Assembly: GCA_019009955.1 (NCBI GenBank) | Contig: CM032228.1 | Coordinates: 6,435,001-6,499,000, forward strand | DNA from: Riptortus pedestris | Taxonomy: Eukaryota > Arthropoda > Insecta > Hemiptera > Alydidae | Reading direction: 5' to 3' | DNA length: 64,000 nucleotides | Shown: positions 1 through 11,496 of the stretch, in pieces | How the letters are laid out: each line of letters opens with the position of its first letter | Position numbering within the stretch: the stretch's first letter is position 1 | The notes under the pieces: model-generated | What the model saw: the letters and a program-made list of their open reading frames with translations, nothing else | Told to the model about the DNA's origin: nothing | Databases searched by the model: none | Made by a program: the position numbers and the translations under genes

Positions 1-690
1 AGTTGCCATCTTAATCAGGCACGATGATTGCCTTTCAAAAGAGGTGGAACCTGCCGTCCCCCCGCCCCCCGTAACGACGAAAAACACCACATCTGCAGCC
101 GTGAGAAAGTCCTTATAGTCCAACCACACGTAACACTATCACCGGCCTGTATCGTCGGCCTAAAAGGCCAATCTCGAATCGATTTTTTCAATCCCTCATA
201 AGTCAAGCTCAGACAGACAGAAAACATCTTGTTATTGGAGTTTTGAACGCCAGACACCCCCCCCCCGGGAATAACAGTTCAACCAATCCCCCTGGTGAGG
301 CGATCGTGAACTCTAGCTTCACCGTCATACATCCTACTTCACATACTTTCCAAACGCCATATAGAATGTCCACTGTGGACCTACTGCTCACACGCACTCT
401 CTCACATTATGACTAAATGTCCTCCCCCCTGGACTTTAATCACTTTAGTGATCACCGACCAGTACTCTACGTGCTGGCGAGGGACGCCCACCCCACACCC
501 ACACGACCACTACCGTTTTCTTAATGTGACTGGAAATAATACAAGATCACTTATGTACGCAGCAACGCCGGCGTTCACCACGATCAGTGACGCCCAAACC
601 CTGGAAGAGAAACTGGACGAGTATGCCAACATCATCTGGAGGCTGCTGACCAGGCAATCCCGAAGACCACAAGAAGACCACTTCAATTGA
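1..690 (+). pseudogene. jockey-like LINE endonuclease fragment, left-truncated by the window
   Basis: Plus-strand reading, with stops and frame changes, gives VAILIRHDD, VIGVLNARH, STVDLLLTRTL, and FSDHRPVLYVL then a helical segment LEEKLDEYANIIWRLL. This order (AILIR, DFNARH-like, DHRPV, then the linker to reverse transcriptase) is that of LINE apurinic endonucleases. A C-tract near 257 and internal stops mark it as dead. Confidence 0.6.
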
Positions 691-785
691 GGTCGTACTC
701 ATGACGCGATTTTCAAAAATTTCTTTAAATGTCCATTGATCCTACCCAGGAGATGACGAAAAAGAGGTCCGTTCAAAACTGTGTG
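691..785 (-). mobile_element. family-H repeat, end fragment
   Basis: It begins at the 'attgaggtcgtactcatgac' motif and runs to 'ggtccgttcaaaactgtg', as in complete copies, but lacks the terminal hairpin. It is cut on the right by a LINE 3' end. Confidence 0.8.
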
Positions 786-1095
786 TATTTTAGGCTTGTG
801 GTTCGGTGCCCCAGGAACGGTGCCTAAGCGTACCCAGACATTTTTTGACGAGGTGGGTATAGAGAAGAACGTTCTGCAAATCTTGGTCGAGGGTATCATT
901 ATTGATACTTTAGGGATTATTTCCCACCATATATTTTAATTTTAGCTGTGACCAGTGATCTTATTTATAGATCGACGGATCATGTATTCCAAAAATGATG
1001 TATCTAATTTATATACTAGTGACATTTACCTTTTTAGGTTGTACTCTGTTTCTCTTAGCTTATTTTAGTTATTGAGCTGACTAAATACAATATGT
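786..1095 (+). mobile_element. LINE 3' end (C-terminal codons plus 3' UTR)
   Basis: 781-939 reads as LGLWFGAPGTVPKRTQTFF and VEGIIIDTLGIISHHIF then a stop. The following UTR shares long stretches with the minus-strand LINE at 5284-6300, including 'ccagtgatcttatttatag'. The GLWFGARG-type tail occurs at the C-terminus of some arthropod LINE ORFs (recognised, not searched). Confidence 0.6.
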
Positions 1096-1198
1096 TCTTA
1101 ATTTTACTGTTACCCTAGGGATTGACTTCAGTTGCTGTGGTGGCTTTCAGCATCTCAATGTAATTGAGCAGGCCCCACAAATTTGTATTTTAACAAAA

Positions 1199-1978
1199 GT
1201 CCGTCACGCAGGGGCTGCGTAAACTAAGCAGATTTCCCTCGTGAAGTTTATTAATAGATAAATCTACATACTGCTAACACAACACCGTGAATAAATACAA
1301 ACGGAAATAAGAAATGTTTCATCCAATTTCAATAGCCTGCCGACAGGAAGCGTTAGGTTAGAAATGTAAACAAACGGGTCCCGCCTCACACCGGAAAGAA
1401 AAACAATTAAAACCAAGCTTGAGAACTATTTACTATATCTAGTACTACTGTAATTAATAATGAGTCAGAATAATTGTTATTCTCAATCAATAAAATTTTA
1501 GTAGTCCAAAATTTTTAAGCTGGGGGGGGGGGAGTCACCAGTGCATATTTGCATGTATCTCGTATAATAAAGGTCTCTTGAATACAATTTTTTTTATTTA
1601 AACTTCCAATAATGTGATTTATTATGTATCAGAGTATTGTTTACGTAACATGAGTAGAAGTGGCGGTCTGATGAAAACTGAAAAATGCAAATATGTCGGT
1701 TAATATTCAAGATAGAGAATAAATGTATATAACAATATTTATAGTAAATTTGTAATAAGATTGATTCTGTACAATGTTTTGATCCGACGTATAGTAACGG
1801 AGATATTTCAAATTTTCGAAAATCCTCCCCTCTAACACCCCCCTCCCACTGGTCCGATTTCAGCCGTTAACGAACTTGATCTTTCTTTTTACATGAAACG
1901 ACTAAATATGAAGTTTGGTAAGGATCAAACAAAAATTGCGACCTCTAGAGCGGTAACAGACAAATATATATATATAAC

Positions 1979-2012
<34 letters not shown>

Positions 2013-2135
2013 TTTTGAACGGACCTCATTTTCGTCATCTACTAGGTAGGATCGATGGACATTTGAAGAAAAATGTCGAAAATTCCGTCATGAGTACAAC
2101 CTCAATAGCTGATTTCCCTTAAGGGAAATCTGCTA
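1199..2135 (+). mobile_element. family-H element, complete copy 1
   Basis: Forward copy: starts GTCCGTCACGCAGGGGCTGCG, has AGCAGATTTCCC nearby, a G-tract at ~1520, the (TA)n tract at ~1965-2010, and ends in the hairpin gatttcccttaagggaaatc plus TGCTA. It is almost identical to the copy at 60321-61290, so one or both are recent. Confidence 0.9.
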
Positions 2136-2600
2136 TAAAGTGATTCTCTTATCTGTAACCGCTCTGACGGTCACAATTTTTGTCTTTTCGTTACAAAACT
2201 TGATATATAATCGTTGTATGTAAAGAGAAAGATCAAGTTCGTTAACGGCTGAAATCGGATCAGGGGAAAGTGGGGTTTAGAGGGGGAGAATTTCGAAAAT
2301 TCGTAATATCTCCGCGTCGTATCGAAAAATCGTATAGTACCAATCTTATTGCAAATTCAATGTACAATTTTTCACTATTGATTATTAACTGAGATATTTG
2401 CATTTTTTAGTTTTGGTCTTCAGTAAACCCCCACTCCTACTCATTTCATATTAGCAATATTCTATTATGTTATGAAGCACTTTATCTGAAGCATAAATAC
2501 CAAATATTGTTCTCATTGAACTTTTAAGTTTTGAGATGAATGTAAACACGTGGCGCACTTGGGAAATCTGCTTAGTTAACGCAGCCCCTGCGTGACGGAC
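2136..2600 (-). mobile_element. family-H element, truncated reverse copy
   Basis: Begins within the 'accgctctgacggtca' hairpin region and continues to the reverse of the forward start (gcagcccctgcgtgacggac). It lacks the hairpin end and microsatellite and abuts copy 1 head to head. Confidence 0.85.
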
Positions 2601-2698
2601 TCGTTTTATTAAAGTTAGCACGTTTATTTAATGTTAAAGGGGAAATTGCGGTTTGCCATAAATGAAAAGAAGAATTATATAAGTTTTGCTTCTTTATT

Positions 2699-2935
2699 AG
2701 CAGATTTCCCTTCAGGGAAATCAACTATTGAGGTTGTACTTATGACGCGTTTTCAAAAATAAAATATTCCAAATATCTTCGTTATTATATGTCGGATCTA
2801 AAAATTGTATAGGGCCAATCTTGTTGTAAATATATGTGCCTATAAAGATTGTTATACGTATGTTTTCTCTATTATGAATATTAGTCGAGATATTTGGAAT
2901 TTTTGGTTTTCATTATTAACTAAACCCCCGAAAAG
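2699..2935 (-). mobile_element. family-H deletion derivative
   Basis: Starts with agcagatttcccttcaggga, then jumps from the 'gcgttttcaaaaat' region into the interior ('atatcttcgttattatatgt') and stops at the 'taaacccccg' region. Confidence 0.75.
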
Positions 2936-2948
2936 TAGATAGCATTTT

Positions 2949-4309
2949 AGCAGATTTCCCCTAAGGGAAAATAGCTATTGAGGTCGTACTCAAGACACGG
3001 TTTTCGAAAAATTTCTTCAAATGTACATAGATTCCAACCCACTAGATGACGAAAATGAGATCCGTTCAAAATTATATACGGCTGAAATGGGAACGAGTGA
3101 GAAATTTTAAAATTCGAAATATCACCGTTACTATAAGTTAGCTACTGTCAAGAGTAACTAATGTATTGTACATATCGCACGTTACCAAATGCATTTAAAA
3201 TCCAGGCTGTAATATTCTCAATAAAATAAATAAAATCTAAAAAAAAAAAAATAAAAAAAAAATAAAGACGACGGTTAGGACAACTTTACGGACTGCTAAA
3301 TAGAAGATCTCACTTCTCTACCGAACTAACAATATACAAGTTACTACTAAAACCAATATTGACATACGGAATAGAAGTGTGAGCACAGCAAAACCTTCGA
3401 ACATCAGACGCATTCAGAGCTTCCAATCCAAAGTCCCGCGCACCATAGTAGATGCTCCATATTATGTTACAAACCGCACCCTCCATAAAGATCTTAATAC
3501 CCCATTTGTAAAGGACTTAATTCACCTAAGACTCAGAAAATTCTACAGCAGACTATCCAATCATCCTAATCCAGAAGTGCTAGCCCTTCCCAGTACCACT
3601 CATCCATATTCCCCTCGACAAGAGACAATGGCCCAGAGATCTCCTAAGTGTAAAGTGAAGTGATAGCAGAAGCAGTTACTATAAGTCGGATCGAAAAAGT
3701 GTTTAGAATGAATCTTATTGAAAGTTATATGTACAATATTTATTGATATTTACATTTATTCTCTATCTTCAATATTAACCGAAATATTTGCATTTTCCAG
3801 TTTTCAGCCTTCAGCAAACCCCAAACTTCTACTCATGTTACATAAACAACACTCTGATATGTAGGTAATAAACCACATTATACGAAACTTAAATACCAAA
3901 CATGGTTTTCAAGAGACCTTGTATACGAGATATACGCAGAGGTGGTCTTGTGACCCCTCACCCCGTCTTAAATTCTTGGACTTCCAAAGTTTGATTGCTT
4001 GAGTTAAAAATTATTATTATAATTCTGATTCATTATAAATTACAGTACTAGATATAGTAAATAGTTTTCAATAAAATTAATAAGCTAAATTCTGTTATGT
4101 TTCGGTCATTTTTTTTCTTTCCGGTGAGCCGTTGGCAGACCTGCTTGTTTACATCTGAGGCGCTTCCCGCCGGCAGGGGAAAGGTTTCTTATTACCGTTT
4201 GTATTTATTCACTTAACATTCACGGTTGAGTCGTGACAGCAGTATGTACGTAGGTTTATCTATTCTTATACATCAAGAGGGAAATCTGCTTAGTTTACGC
4301 AGCCCCTGA
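2949..4309 (-). mobile_element. family-H element split by a LINE insertion
   Basis: Left part 2949-3138 begins with the hairpin end; right part 3675-4309 resumes at the same point and ends at gcagcccctg. The halves overlap by the 12-base duplication gttactataagt, which flanks the LINE insert at 3139-3674. Confidence 0.85.
3139..3674 (+). mobile_element. LINE fragment inserted in family-H element, 12-bp TSD
   Basis: Flanked by gttactataagt at 3127-3138 and 3675-3686. It contains a LINE-like 3' UTR end with AATAAA repeats and an A-tract (~3225-3262), followed by degraded reverse-transcriptase C-terminal coding: LLLKPILTYGIEV, then (after a frameshift) IQSFQSKVPRTIVDAPYYVT and LRLRKFYSRL. UTR before coding is the wrong order for one simple insertion, so it is rearranged or composite. 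Confidence 0.7.
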
Positions 4310-4717
4310 ATGTAGATGAGATGACACCCCATAGTACAGATGCTGCTAGTGACTGGAGGGGGTGCTCCATTGGCCCTGTTATTATATTATTATATAATCC
4401 GTATATAATTATACCTACCTTGCAATGGCCTACCTCAAGTAGCTAGGAGCATGACAGGGGAAGCTTTGCTGGAAATACCATGACTCTGTCAATACCAGAG
4501 ATCATTTAGGAAAATTATTACCCGGAGCAAATGGGATTTCACCCCGCTTCCATAACTTTCATTGCCAATTTCCACTCCGGTATTATCCTCTCTTGACGTT
4601 CGACCTCATAGTCGCTTGTATGAGTGTGTGCTGACAAGTCATTCAATAAGATAACTATACTCGAGAGATAACCATGACTATAGCACTGACTAGCTGCGTA
4701 GAAATTCAAACCGGATA

Positions 4718-5283
4718 AGTCCGTCACGCAGGGGCTGCGTAATCTTAGCAGATTTTCCACGTGCTGGAATGAATAAGTGCATTCCGCAGGGACTGCGTAA
4801 ACTAAGCAGATTTCCCACGTGTGTCACGCATATGCATTTACCACAAATAGCATTTACCACAAGTTCAATGAGAACAATGTTTGATATTCAAGCTTGAATT
4901 AATATGCCTCACTGTATAACAGCTTATTGTAAATATATGACATTAGTATGAGTGGGCATTTACTGAAAACCGAAAAGTAAAAAATTTATATATCCTGGTT
5001 AATATTCACGATACAGAAAATATGTACAGAACAACATTCACAGGACATTAAATTTGCAATAAGATTTGATTTGGAGATAAATTTGCACTTTTTTGATTCA
5101 ACATATAATGACGGAGTTATTTCGAATTTTCGGAATTCTCCCCCTCTACCCCCCCCTTCCAACAGGTCCAATTTCATCCGTTAAGGAACGTGATCTTCCT
5201 TTTTACCTAGAAAGATTAAATATCGAGTTTGGTAACGGTAAGACAAATATTGCGACCGCTAGAGCGATAACAGACATACCTAG
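4718..5283 (+). mobile_element. family-H element, degenerate forward copy
   Basis: The start motif occurs twice: gtccgtcacgcaggggctgc at 4720 and a variant at ~4777. The body follows to 'ctagagcgataacagacata' near 5277, where a minus-strand LINE begins. Microsatellite and hairpin end are lost. Confidence 0.75.
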
Positions 5284-6300
5284 TCAGATAAATAACTAAA
5301 ATATTAACTAAAATAAACACAGTCAGCAACCTAAAAGGTGTGTATCACTAGATATAAATTAGAAAATCTATTATTGAACTAACATGATCCGTCGATCTAT
5401 AATAAGATCACTGGTCAAAGTTAAAATATATGGTGGGAAATAATCCCTAAAGTATCAATAATGATACCCTCGACCAAGGTTTGCAGAGCCTTCTTGTCTG
5501 TTCCCACTTCGTCAAAAAATGTCTGGATACGTTTAGGGACCGTTCCTCGGGCACCGAACCACAAGCCGATCACCAGAAAATCCCGCTCCCCAATTGATTC
5601 TCTGATTTTTTCCGAGTAAAATTTAGTACATATCGTAAATATTTTTCTTTTCCTGGTGGATTTTCTCTGCTTGATCAGAGTCGTTACTCTCGTACCTAAT
5701 CGTTGGGTCCAGGATGTAGGCAAATTTACAATTTTCTTTGAAGGCAATGATGTCCGCGTACCTCGTTGACCCTGCGTCTTCGACAGCGTACACCTCTTCA
5801 AAACATGTAAAATTCTATGCTTTCAGGAGCTCCATGATAGCATGCTTTACCCGGTGATGTTGCCTCGTGATCAGCAACATGTTATGTGGACAATTCCCGA
5901 CCACATGGGCCGGTGTTTCGGTCTCCCTGCCACACCTTCAACAGAGGGCTCCAACATCCGCTGACTTCGAGAGTTTGTCCATTCTGAAGCAGAGAGCAAC
6001 TGTTTCTCGGTCATATGCTTGTTCAGTCCTGCGTTTTCTTTAAAATGGTGGACTCCAACACCCTGCCACTTGCATGATGTCCACACCTCAAAGGACTTTT
6101 CTCTCAGTCTTTTTTTTTGACCGAGACTGTGTCTCCTCTGGAAACAACTTCCGAGTCCAGCCTGCTCAGACACAGCCTTTCTGCCTCTGCTTCATAATGG
6201 AAGATCCTCTGAAACAGTGGATCGCTCACCCGCGCCAATTTGCCAGCTATTCCTAGATGCTGAAGTGGTGCCTCCCATTCGCATCTCAGTAGACCAAGGC
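5284..6300 (-). pseudogene. LINE ORF C-terminal part plus 3' UTR
   Basis: Minus-strand reading gives, with frame changes, a Cys/His-rich segment (PAHVVGNCPHN-like at ~5890-5930), RHQHHR-like residues, YEVYAVED-like sequence, LDPTIRYE-like sequence, then VIGLWFGARGTVPKRIQTFF and IIIDTLGIISHHIF. This matches the region after reverse transcriptase (zinc knuckle plus restriction-like or terminal domain) in some arthropod LINEs. Several stops and shifts make it dead. Its 3' UTR pairs with 786-1095. Confidence 0.6.
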
Positions 6301-6532
6301 CACTATATGGCCTAGTTTGGAAATAGTTTTAATAGAATATGAAAATAAAAAAAACTATAATTAATAAAAACAACCTTAATTTTAAAACCTCAAAAACCAT
6401 CCACTGGAGTAACTTAGAGCTTTTAGATTTTAAGGAAAACATCTTCAGTCAATATACTTTCTAAATACACATCTTATTACATGAGACTTTAAAAAGAGTT
6501 GGAAAGCAGCAAATTTATTTATTCCCCCCCCC

Positions 6533-6903
6533 CAAGCAAATCCGCTATTGAGGTTGTACTACTGACGTGATTTTCGAAAACTTTCCTCAAATGTCCATCA
6601 ATCCTACCTATTAGATGACGAAAAAATTCAAAATTTTTAGAGTAGTTAGAGGGGGAATTTCGAAAATTCGAAATATCTCCTTTATTATGCTCCCGATCAA
6701 AAATTTGTATAGAATCAATCGTGTTGCAAATTTAATTGCCTATAAATGTTGTTTTATACATATTTACTCCATCGGAAATATTAACTGTGATATTTGGATT
6801 TTTTTAGTTGTCAGCCTTCTGAAAATCCGCACTCCTACTCATTCCGTGTTAACAATAAGCTATTATATTATGTACCACTTCATTCGAAGCTTAAATACAA
6901 AAA
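6533..6903 (-). mobile_element. family-H element, reverse fragment
   Basis: Starts at aagcaaatccgctattgagg after a C-tract (hairpin half lost), lacks the microsatellite, and ends inside the body at 'agcttaaatac', next to the start of a forward copy. Confidence 0.75.
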
Positions 6904-7265
6904 AGTACGTCACGCAGGGGCTGCGTAAACTAAGCAGATTTCCCGTGTGAAGTTTTACAATAGAGAAATCTGCATACTGGTAACACAATACCACCCTGAT
7001 TAAATACAAACGGTAATGAGAAATCTTTCAGTTAATTAAAATAAATTCCCAACTGAAACGGCTTCTGAATTGTAAGAATAATTTGTATTTTAATAACTCA
7101 AATTGTAGTAGTCCAAGAACTAAAGAAGGGGGGGGGGGGTTGCGGATGATCAGAACGTATTTGCATAAATCTCACAAAGTAATGAAGGTAAGGTAAGGTT
7201 AGGAACGACAGGTAAGGTTAGAAGAAGCTTCCACCTGAGCCGAGCAGTGACGGATATATATATAT

Positions 7266-7318
<53 letters not shown>

Positions 7319-7321
<3 letters not shown>

Positions 7322-8616
7322 ATATATATATAAAATTGTAACCTCTGTCTGTACATTGATTTTTTTCGCGAATTTTCACGATAACTTTTCGTTTCACATG
7401 TCATAGACACCATAACTGCATTTTGTTTCTTTGGTGTCTGTTTGTTTGTTTGTTTATTTGTTTGTTTGTTTGTTTGTTACCTTTTCACGCATAAACTGCT
7501 GAACCGAATTTTATGAAACTTGGAATGTATATTACTACTAGCCCAACTTAGACTTTAGGCTATATTAATATTCTCTAAGACGAACAGGAGTGGGGGTTAT
7601 AAGGGAGGCCTGAAATTAAAAATGACGATATTTCATTTCCTATTGCTTTTTCAGCAAATATGCACATAACAAAAGTTGTTTATTTTGTAATTTAGAGTAA
7701 CTTATATTATATGCTTTTTTGCCGTATACGGAAGTATAAATAAGTTATACGCTAAAAACTATAGCGGGGAGTCCACAATTTTATTTGGCACAAAAGACTC
7801 AACCGAACTAAACCAAACTCGGTATGTGAATTAGCACTAACGATTTCCTTATAATAAGCCATACTAACATTTCTAGGAACGGGCAGGAGTGGGGATTATA
7901 AGGAAAGCCTGAAATTAATAATAGTGATATTTCGTTTCCTATTGCATTTTCGGCAAATATGAACATAACAAAAGTTGTTTATTTTGTTATTTAGAGAAAC
8001 TTTTTTCATATACACTATCGTCATATACCGAAGTATAAAGGCGTTATACGCTAAAAATTATAGCGGGAGTCAACAATTTATTTTGGCACAAAAAACTCAA
8101 CCGAACTAAATATAAAACACTCAGTATGTGTATTAGCACTAACGCCTTCCTTATAATAAGCCATACTAACATTTCTAGGGACGGGCAGGAGTGGGGGTTA
8201 TAAGGGAGGCCTGAAATTAATAATAATGATTTCCTATTGGGGTTTCGGCAAATATGCACATAACCAAAATTGTTTATTTTGTTATTTAGAGAAATTTGCT
8301 CAACACTTCTTTTCAATATTGAACTACCAGGTACCTCACCTGAAAAAATTAATTCAAATGTATGCCAATATTTTCTCCTTAATAATTCAAATCTTTGCAT
8401 AATGCACAGGAGGCGGAAATATGACAATATGCAGGACAGTGAAGTCTTACATAAAATAATAATTTTATTATTAACAAATGCCAACAACGGGTATTAACCC
8501 TAAACACTGGAACGGGTAAATGTCAAAATATTGTGCAAAGTAAAGCCTTGCCAAAAATATACCATCACCATTCAGCCTCAAATGAATTCCCGAGCGAAGC
8601 CGGGTATCTGAGCTAG
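7319..8616 (+). mobile_element. non-autonomous Helitron
   Basis: 5' end A|TCTATATATATATAAAATTG; 3' end cccgagcgaagccggg hairpin then tatctgagCTAG|T. No target duplication; flanks are A and T of a TA microsatellite. It has a (TTTG)n run at 7438-7478 and internal units of about 300 bp. No Rep/helicase coding seen. Confidence 0.85.

Positions 8617-8704
<88 letters not shown>
8617..8704. repeat. (TA)n microsatellite between two Helitrons
   Basis: Almost pure TA dinucleotides. By position it is part of the host family-H microsatellite, and it separates the CTAG end of one Helitron from the TC start of the next. Confidence 0.9.
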
Positions 8705-8707
<3 letters not shown>

Positions 8708-10180
8708 TAATATATATAAATCTCCTGTCACGATGTTTGTCCGCAATGGACTCCTAAACTACTTAACCGATTTTAAATTAAATTGGCACACCGTGAGCAG
8801 TCTGGTCCAACTTGAGAGATAGGCTATATTAATTTTCTCTGAGACGAACAGGAGTGGGGGTTATAAGAGAGGCCTGAAATTAAAAGTCGCGATATTTCGT
8901 TTTGTATTGTTTTTTTCGCAAATATGGACATAACAAAAGTTGTTTATTTTGTTATTTAGAGTAACTTTTGTCATAAACACTTTCATCGTATTCCGAAGTT
9001 TAAATGAGTTATACGCTTATGACTATAGCGGGAGTCAACAATATTATTTGGGACAAAAGACCCAACCGAAATAAATAAAACTCGGTATGTGTATTGGCAC
9101 TAACGCTTTCATTATAAGAAGCCATACCAACATTTCTAGGGACGGGCAGGAGTGGGGGTTTTAAGGGAAGCCAGAAATTAAAAATAGCGATATTTCGTTT
9201 CCTATTGGTTTATCGGCAAATATGAGCATAACAAAAGTTGTTTATTTTGTTATTTAGAGTAACTTTTGTTATATACACTTTTTTCGTATACCTAAGCATA
9301 AATGAGTTATACGTTAAAAACTACTGCGGAAGTCAACAATTTTATTTGGCCCAAAAAACTCAACCGAACTAAACCCAAAATCGGTATGTGAGTTAGCACT
9401 AGCGACTTCCTTATAATAAGCCATACTAACATTTCTAAGGACGGGCAGGAGTGGGGGTTATAAGGGAGGTCTGAAATTAAAAATAGTGATATTTCGTTTC
9501 CTATTGGGGTTTCGGCAAATATATACATAACTAAAGTTGTTTATTTTGTTATTTAGAGAAACTTTTGTTATATGCACTTTTGCCGTATACGGAAGTATAA
9601 AGGCGTTATACTCTAAAAATTATAGCGGGAGTAAACAATTTTATTTGCACAAAAGACTCAACCGAACTAAATAAAACACTCAGTATGTGTATTAGCACTA
9701 ACGCCTTCCTTATAATAAGGAACATACTAACATTTCTAGGGACGGGCAGGAGAGGGGGTTATAAGGGAGGCCGGAAATTAATAATAGTGATTTCCTATTG
9801 GGGTTTCGGCAAATATGCACATAACAAAAGTTGTTTATTTTGTTATTTAGAGAAATATGCTCAACACTTCTTTTCAATATGAACTACCAGGTACCTCACC
9901 TGAAAAAATTAATTCAAATGTATGTCAATATTTTCACCTTAATAATTCAAATCTATGCATAATGCACACGAAACAGGAACTATGACAATATGCAGGACAG
10001 TGAAGTCTTACATAAAAAATTAATTTGATTATTAACAAATCCCCAGAAACGACGGGTGTTACCCCTATCACTGGGACGGGTAAATGTCAAAATATTGTGC
10101 AAAATATAGCCTTGCCAAAAATATACCATTACCATTCAGCCTCAAATGAATTCCCGAGCGAAGCCGGGTATCTGAGCTAG
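8705..10180 (+). mobile_element. non-autonomous Helitron, second family member
   Basis: Starts A|TCTTAATATATATAAATCTCC with tgtcacgatgtttgtccgc, a 5' end type different from the neighbour, but ends in the same cccgagcgaagccggg hairpin and CTAG|T. About four tandem ~300-bp units fill the middle; period seen at 'agcgggagtcaacaat' near 9023, 9325 and 9625. Confidence 0.82.
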
Positions 10181-10449
10181 TATATATATATATAATTTAG
10201 AACGGACCTCATTTTCGTCATCTAGTAGGTAGGATCGATAGATCTTTGAAGAAATTTTTCGAAAATCGCGTCATGAGTATGACTTCAATAGCTGATTCCC
10301 CTTAAGGGAAGTCTGCTAATATTCTTTTTAAGAGATCTTTACTATTCCAGATACATGCAAATTCAACGATCAAGATTTTACGTACTTGTTTCGAAAATCT
10401 TTTTTTTTTTATCAATAACATGCTCCATATTTAACAGTTTCAGCCAATA

Positions 10450-10537
10450 CTTCACGATGGACATTTGAAGATATTTTTCGAAAATCGCTTCATGAGTATG
10501 ACCTAAATAGCAGATTTCCCCTCGAGGGAAATCCGCT
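10450..10537 (+). mobile_element. family-H 3' end fragment
   Basis: Contains cgatggacatttgaagatat and the hairpin gatttcccctcgagggaaatc, then cgctaaaa. The rest of the element is missing. Confidence 0.75.
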
Positions 10538-10867
10538 AAAACATTCTGTTGTTATGTATTGCATGTCGATATTGAGTATATACCTTTTGCTGGAAAGCAT
10601 ATTCTGGACCAATGGGCCAACATCTACACGAGAGGGAATAACAAATTTCCCCTATCACCATTTCTGGGCAGATGTTGGAACTTCTCTCCAAGACAGGTTT
10701 AGTATTCACTTGTGTGTGGAGATATCAATGGCAACACTTTGATTGCATATTAACAATAATAATAATACTTTGGGGTTAAGTCTGCAGCTGAATTTATGTA
10801 ATAAAACAGGAATATTGAAAAATCACAATAACCTATTATTCTCCAACGCTATTTGGAATAGGAACAT
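10538..10867. other. no recognisable gene
   Basis: AT-rich unique-looking sequence. A short ORF is present at 10554-10742 without recognisable domains. Confidence 0.5.
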
Positions 10868-11090
10868 TATTATTATTTATTAAAGCCCACTTTTTGCAAC
10901 TCAGGCTAATTGGGACGGGTTATCTACAGGTTACCATCCTTTTCTAGCCAGGGTAGGACTAAGGATGTTATTTAAGGAATTCCGTTAATAAATAATTTCC
11001 TTTGCCCAGACGAGAATCGAACTCGCCACTCTAGGTTTAACACGTGAGATTAAGGTGAACGCTTAAACTGGCATGGCTAACCTGAGCCCC
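10868..11090 (-). mobile_element. tRNA-derived SINE, complete copy
   Basis: The minus strand starts GGGGCTCAGG and carries an A-box-like block, a Ser-type stretch (TTAAGCGTTCACCTTAATC), and the B box GAGTTCGATTCTCG. The tail ends in TTATTATTTATTAA units. Same family as copies near 27.4, 27.8, 40.7, 41.8, 48.8 and 63.6 kb. Confidence 0.82.
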
Positions 11091-11484
11091 AGGTTAGTAA
11101 GACTTACCTTCAATATATTTGGCACGAAGCCCAGCTGCGAGTGGTGAGGCCTAGCTAGCTGGAGATGCGTGTGCAAGTGAAGGGAAGGGACTTGGCTGTA
11201 CTTAAGTTAATCTCACCCCTCTACACACTGCCTCCTCACTCGCCGATACTAAAAAAGATGCTTCATAAACTTTCCAGGTTTCCCCTATCTACTCGTTACG
11301 CAATTATTGAAAGCCGGCGAGGGGGAAAACCTAGCACAAAAATCGCGAAAAATGAAGATGGCAAAAGCCTATGGAAAAATTGTGAACTCACTTAACAGAA
11401 AATGTATGAGCGTTAACACAAAAATTCGACATTACAAGAGAGTTTTAAAGCCGGAAATTCCCTAAGCCAGTAAGACCCTTACCC
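11091..11484. repeat. repeat X, first copy
   Basis: The block gaagatggcaaaagcctatg, with gcgttaacacaaaaattcg, recurs near 13.05 kb in the same orientation and inverted at 15.9-16.0 kb. Nature unknown. It is the landing site of the LINE at 11497-12908. Confidence 0.6.
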
Positions 11485-11496
11485 TCAATTACAAAT

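Larger units (their letters stand above)
6904..10318 (+). mobile_element. family-H element carrying two Helitrons in its TA tract
   Basis: Forward start at 6904 (gtacgtcacgcaggggctgc), partial body to ~7165, foreign 'ggtaaggttagg' sequence, then (TA)n from ~7255. After two Helitrons the TA tract resumes at 10181 and leads into the normal end: ggacctcattttcgtcatct ... ccccttaagggaagtctgct. Confidence 0.75.

Noticed and set aside
3379..3663. 94-codon plus ORF as a host gene
   Set aside because: It is the C-terminal part of a LINE reverse transcriptase inserted in another repeat.
7150..7413. ORF with long IYIYIY run (similar ones at 8471, 14059, 55794)
   Set aside because: It is only the translation of the (TA)n microsatellite and Helitron 5' ends; no protein is implied.
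8044..8487. 147-codon minus ORF and similar ORFs at 9307, 51565 and 56564-56979
   Set aside because: They lie in the ~300-bp repeat units of non-autonomous Helitrons, recur in several copies with different breaks, and show no domain.
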